A stretch of DNA of 6,910 nt from Hyphomicrobiales bacterium (GTDB lineage: Bacteria > Pseudomonadota > Alphaproteobacteria > Rhizobiales > Aestuariivirgaceae): assembly GCA_013002595.1 (NCBI GenBank), contig JABDJG010000439.1, positions 1 through 6,910 of the forward strand. The letters are read 5' to 3'. Numbering within the stretch: position 1 is the first letter of the stretch; the number at the start of each line of letters is the position of its first letter. A program made the position numbers and the translations under genes. Below, piece after piece: positions 6,695 to 6,910 of this stretch. The notes beneath the pieces were generated by a model. The model searched no databases. It was not told where the DNA came from and saw only the letters and a program-made list of their open reading frames with translations.

Positions 6695-6754
6695 TTCACC
6701 ACGAGAACTGCCGACCGTCAAAACCGCTATCCTTGCCCCATTCCCCACGTTGGC

Positions 6755-6788
6755 GATTGGGCCCTTGAGTCAAGCCCAAGGGAAGCAG
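6755..6788 (+). repeat. Palindromic intergenic repeat, copy 2 (diverged, inverted)
   Basis: On the plus strand it begins GATTGGGCCCTTGAGTCAAG and continues CCCAAGGG. Aligned by hand with copy 1 on the minus strand, 26 of 34 positions agree. Several differences (CTCGGG to CTTGAG, CCCGAG to CCCAAG) change opposite sides of the hairpin and weaken its perfect pairing. The two copies face each other and could also pair into one larger inverted repeat. Confidence 0.55.
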
Positions 6789-6910
6789 TTTGGCGGGATG
6801 GAACGAAGTTCGCAACTTTCCAACTCATCACTCATCACCGCGTTCATCTAAGCTGCCGCCCTGGACAACCAGCCGCGTGGATCATGCCGGGCGTTGCCGC
6901 TGAACGACAG

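Larger units (their letters stand above)
6628..6910. other. Leader/intergenic region upstream of the molybdenum operon
   Basis: I can support no gene here. The region contains two inverted copies of a palindromic repeat and AT-richer sequence around 6641-6660 (TATTTAAT on the minus strand). That could supply a -10 element, but no acceptable -35 lies at the right distance. At the right edge the minus strand is open for 20 codons to a TAG at 6848-6850, too little to identify. Confidence 0.5.

Noticed and set aside
5640..6768. Long plus-strand open frames across the XdhC genes (5640-6491, 6052-6768 and shorter ones)
   Set aside because: They are antisense to well-supported XdhC-family genes and have low-complexity Arg/Pro/Ala composition with no recognisable motif.
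6848..6910. Minus-strand 20-codon open stretch to TAG as the end of an upstream gene
   Set aside because: It is too short and shows no recognisable motif; it could equally be chance.
1..6910. CRISPR arrays, tRNA or rRNA genes, complete insertion sequences, toxin-antitoxin or phage-defence genes
   Set aside because: No regularly spaced repeats, tRNA-like cloverleaf, intact transposase or matching protein motifs were seen on either strand.

Overview
The window most resembles an alphaproteobacterial chromosome, probably Hyphomicrobiales-like. Three things suggest this: a molybdenum-cofactor maturation cluster of the XdhC / XdhC / molybdopterin-binding / MobA-like type, a palindromic intergenic repeat built on GGGTCAAGCCCGAG, and a class III cyclase-type AAA/TPR protein. 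This placement is an inference; there is no rRNA or other marker gene to confirm it.

Left half (about 1-3780), plus strand, visibly less GC-rich than the right half. It starts with the 3' part of a gene whose product ends in the helical/TPR region typical of adenylate-cyclase-linked AAA regulators (to 1366). Next come a homocysteine S-methyltransferase-family gene (1406-2287) and a small SET-domain lysine methyltransferase-like gene (2323-2769, GTG start). These three are close together and may be co-transcribed. A 128-base gap with a good sigma-70-type promoter and an imperfect inverted repeat precedes a gene for an exported protein of unknown function (2898-3779), which has an EF-hand-like DxDxDG loop and five cysteines.

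Middle (3780-4024): a 245-base gap between convergent units. I see no intact gene there, only one short open stretch that might be a gene relic, and a small hairpin at the 3' end of the minus-strand operon.

Right half (4025-6627), minus strand, GC-rich: a tightly overlapping four-gene operon read right to left. The order is the XdhC N-terminal-domain protein, the XdhC Rossmann-domain protein, a molybdopterin-binding (MoeA/MogA-like) domain protein, and a MocA-like molybdenum cofactor nucleotidyltransferase. All junctions overlap by 4 or 8 bases. Together they would make, modify and deliver molybdenum cofactor to a xanthine dehydrogenase/CO dehydrogenase-family hydroxylase, which is not encoded in the window. 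The leader of this operon (6628-6910) holds two diverged inverted copies of a palindromic repeat and no supportable gene.

I do not see a clearly novel system. The items most worth following up are the SET plus homocysteine methyltransferase pair, the unclassified exported protein, and the unfused state of the last two molybdenum genes.
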